From Erythrophleum ivorense (lineage: Eukaryota; Streptophyta; Magnoliopsida; Fabales; Fabaceae), in assembly GCA_026724425.1 (NCBI GenBank), contig JAIUCV010000023.1, positions 372,001-436,000 on the forward strand: a DNA stretch of 64,000 nt, read 5' to 3'. Positions within the stretch are counted from its first letter, which is position 1. The number at the start of each line of letters is the position of its first letter. Below are positions 61,100 through 64,000 of the stretch, piece by piece. The notes under the pieces are model-generated. The model had not been told where the DNA came from, ran no database searches, and saw nothing but the letters and a program-made list of their open reading frames with translations. Both the position numbers and the translations under genes were made by a program.

Positions 61100-62800
61100 A
61101 TTTGCCAAACAATAATGGTCCGTGAACCCTATCACACTCGAAAATGCGACCGCATGGTGCCAAACAGAAATCAAAATTAAATATAGTAGAGTCGCTACCA
61201 AAATTTTAATTTTTGAAAAAGCAAAACTTTAGAAAAACATTTTTTATTTAGAAAACAAGAAAAATAGTCTACGAACCAGAAAATAGATTCAGGAGTCGAT
61301 TGTGAGTGGTTAAGGTGTTAGGCACCCCACTACATCCGTTCCTAAGAACAGTTACCCTAAGTTAGGTGTGCAAAATTACCATGACCTTTAATATATTTTA
61401 ATTCTCCTTAACAAATCCCATACAAAATAAGAAGTGAAGAAATTAAGTGAAATAAAATTAAGAGTAAAAAAAGAAAAAAATTAAAGAAATAAAATTTAGA
61501 ATAAGAGGAAAGAAATTAAAAAAATAAAACTAAAAGAAAATATTTATTTACAAGGACGGACTTGACCTAAGATGAGAGCCTAGGACTTACCTTCAGAGGG
61601 ATTAAATTACACGTAGTTCGAATAGAGACGGTGTTTATTTGTTTGTGCTTTCTTTTTTTTTTTTTTATATATTTTTGTTTTTGTTCTTTTTTTTATTTTT
61701 TGCTTTGTTTTGTTTTGTCACATTTTGTTTTTTATTTTTTTCGTGGTGAAAAGAGAAAGATAATAAAAATAATTTTTGTCTTTGGCAAATAAAACGAGGT
61801 TAGCATTGGTTGAAATGTTTTAATCTGCTAAAGATAGAATTAATCTCATTTCTTTATCCTTTCCCTATTTTTTCTATTTTCTTCTCCTTTTTCTTAACTA
61901 TTATTATTATAATTTTTTTATTTTCATTTTTCTCTTGATTTTTCACTCATTTGAATGATTTTTTTATTAATTATTTTTTGTTTTGTTTTTGTTCCTTGTT
62001 TTTCTTTTCTTTTCCCTTTATTTATTTATTTTTTATTTTTTTGTGTTGTTTTCACTCTTTTTTTTAGTGAAAAGACAAAGACAACAAAAATCACTTCTTT
62101 CTTTAACAAATAAAAGGAGTTTTGAGATTGGTTGATGTGTTTTGATTTGCTAAAGGTCAATTTAATTTTACTTTCTTTGCATTTTCAATTTTCTCTTTTT
62201 TCATCATTTTTTGTTTTTTTTTATTTTAATTAATTTTTTTGTGTTTTTTGTTTTGTTTTGTTTTTGTTTGTTAGTTTGTTTGTTTATTGTTTTGATTTTT
62301 TTTTGTTTTGCTTTATTACTTTTGATTTTTAGAGAGAAACCTTGAAAAAGGATAAATATTTAAAATTCAAGTTGATTTTAATAAGCTTTTTTTTAAGAAA
62401 GAGGGAGTTTTTAAACGTCTGGTTCCTCTTGTTCTTGTTCTTTTCTTTGACTTTTGAAATTTACTTTCTTTTTGTTCTACTTTTTCTTTTCCTTTTTTTT
62501 TTGATTTGATTTGTAAAAATTATTTGATTTTTCAAAGATTATATATTTTCATTAATTCTTGAACTCTCTTTTTATTTTAAAAAAGTACAACTTACTTTAA
62601 AAACAATTCATTTTATTTTGTTATGAAATTCTCTTTTTTTTTTTCTTGAAAATTTACTCTTTTTTATGTATTAATTATTGAAACTCAAAATTAATATAAA
62701 AATATTTGACGACCTAACTAAGTGACTGAGGGGACTTATTGTCACACATAGCACTGAGTCACTCCTAAACGCCTGAGGCGATACCAGATTACACACGGCA
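61100..62800 (+). mobile_element. Putative Tat/Ogre-type gypsy LTR remnant
   Basis: The left part contains AGTCGCTACCAAAATTTTAA (61190-61209) and AAGGTGTTAGGCACCCC (61311-61327), two word types I associate with Tat/Ogre LTRs of dicots. Near 62786 the sequence ACACACGGCAACTCTAAATA resembles the LTR/primer-site junction of such elements. Between them is T-rich DNA with an internal ~323-bp duplication (starting at ~61743 and ~62066). I see no coding sequence and cannot define the ends, so both class and orientation are tentative. Confidence 0.35.
61743..62190. repeat. ~323-bp direct duplication
   Basis: Blocks starting at about 61743 and 62066 share GTGAAAAGA, ACAAATAAAA-type and GAT(T)TGCTAAAG-type words in the same order over ~120 bases. 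T-rich spacers separate them. Confidence 0.6.
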
Positions 62801-64000
62801 ACTCTAAATAAAGAAAAAGAAATAAATAAAATAAAATATATTTTACAAACACACAGCAAATATTGATTGTGTGTGGCTTTGTACATCCAATCAAAGTATT
62901 TTAAGTGCATTTTACATCTCATCTGTAATGCCTAAAGAAATAAGGTTTTTCTCTTAACCAAGTTAAGTCCCTCGGTAGAGCTTCCCTTGCATATCAATTC
63001 ACCAAATCACGAACCCCCAGGTAGCAAGCCTCACACAAAGAAAGCAAAATATGCATAAGTTTCCATGAAAGCATACTTACTCATGAAGTAGCATAGCATC
63101 CATAAACAAACACATAAGGTCAGCAAACCCACTTGGCATTTTAGCAGCTAAAAGAAACAAATAAACAAAGGTAGGAACAGTAGGACTTTCATAATAACAT
63201 TCCAGCAAGTGAAAGCAAACACAGGATTTGTCAGAATCCATACTTAGAACCAAATCAGTAGTCTCAACCCAATCCAATCAGTGTGGGAAGCCAATTAATT
63301 GCAGACAACAATCAAAGTTTGAACATGGCAGAATGGCAATATAGTGAGCTGCCTCAGAAAGCTTCCTCTTTTACGCAGAAAGTCATAATTCAAATTCAAT
63401 CCCAGTCAGTGAATATCAATCCATTCAAAATGCAAAGTAATAAACTGATTTCAGATAATGACTAAAATTTGAACATGGCAAAACAATGAAATAATGAGAT
63501 GCATCAAAATTTTCTTCCTCAAATCATGATTCAAATCCAGTCCCAGTTAGTGAGAATACACAATTTTAATGTCTCATTCATTTGCAAAATAACAATATCG
63601 TGAAGGTCAAAATCACAGCCAGGATTCCATCAGACATTTAACATAGCAATTATAGAGGCCAGATATCTAATTCACTTTCAGATTTTTCTCTCAGACCCTT
63701 CATCGAACACTTGTTGGGAACTTTTTAAAACAAATATAGAATGCAGTAATCTAGAATGGTCATATGCTCTATCACAACAGATAAATCAGTATAGCAACAC
63801 CACATTTAAGCTACTGTAAATTGAGAACAGATGAAGGATCTTACCTGCAGGAATTGTGACTAATGAAAAAAAGGGTTTGCTATCCTCCTACTACACCTAG
63901 GTTGCTACTCTTCATCATTGTCCTCCTTTCAAACCAGGAACCCGGGACTCCCCACTCACCAGCTGAACCCAGATAGCTAGATTCTTAATTCCAATTCCTC
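62801..64000. other. Unassigned DNA with a local ~150-bp tandem duplication
   Basis: No convincing gene. The segment at about 63316-63415 (TTTGAACATGGCAGAATGGC) recurs in degenerate form at about 63469-63555 (TTTGAACATGGCAAAACAAT), including AATTCAAATTCAATCCCAGT versus GATTCAAATCCAGTCCCAGT. It could be the continuation of the putative Tat-type element to the left. Frames of 60-66 codons here lack any family feature. Confidence 0.45.

Overview
This is AT-rich nuclear DNA from a flowering plant, most likely a dicot. The evidence is one intact plant-type NLR disease-resistance gene, plant Ty1/copia and Ty3/gypsy retrotransposons primed by initiator tRNA-Met, very long gypsy-type solo LTRs and Stowaway-like MITEs. 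I cannot name the species. The only gene I would call functional is a single-exon CC-NB-ARC-LRR (CNL) gene on the minus strand (2863-5514, 883 codons). Everything else is repeats, transposon debris or decayed duplicates.

Layout. 1-2862: AT-rich DNA, no gene. 2863-5514: the CNL gene. 5515-10100: its upstream DNA. This upstream DNA is the start of a decayed tandem segmental duplication that runs to about 32.75 kb. Pieces of the same unit recur at 10105-10270, 15691-17553, 24731-27440, 28380-29575, 29580-32090, 32240-32460 and about 32650-32750. One unit keeps the first ~171 codons of a second CNL copy (pseudogene, 16687-17395). Transposons split the array: a truncated copia (10272-11330), a ~3.0 kb solo LTR (11380-14357, TSD TGATG) and a complete but dead copia (17554-24730, TSD GATCA). 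The unoccupied target of that last copia can be read at 5674-5678 in the intact unit.

34.7-44.1 kb is a ~3.4 kb solo LTR (TSD TGACT) split by a complete, degenerate copia element (35640-41654). 44.3-53.9 kb is a decayed Ty3/gypsy element with a partly tandem structure (polyprotein tail, LTR, internal region, LTR). Its left LTR was split just downstream of the TATA box by a ~3.2 kb LTR-like block plus a 477-bp TRIM. 54.4-55.0 kb is a foldback array of short repeats. 55660-59347 is a ~3.7 kb solo LTR (TSD GTTAG) carrying a long (AG)n tract. 61.1-62.8 kb resembles a Tat/Ogre-type gypsy LTR. The rest to 64000 has local tandem duplications and no recognisable gene.

Overall this is an NLR locus that expanded by tandem duplication and then decayed under repeated retrotransposon insertion and LTR-LTR recombination, leaving one intact immune receptor. 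I found no bacterial-style system, RNA gene or CRISPR array, and no clearly novel coding system. The unusual content is structural: paralogous empty sites, nested solo LTRs, the minimal TRIM, the foldback array and a private promoter-region duplication.
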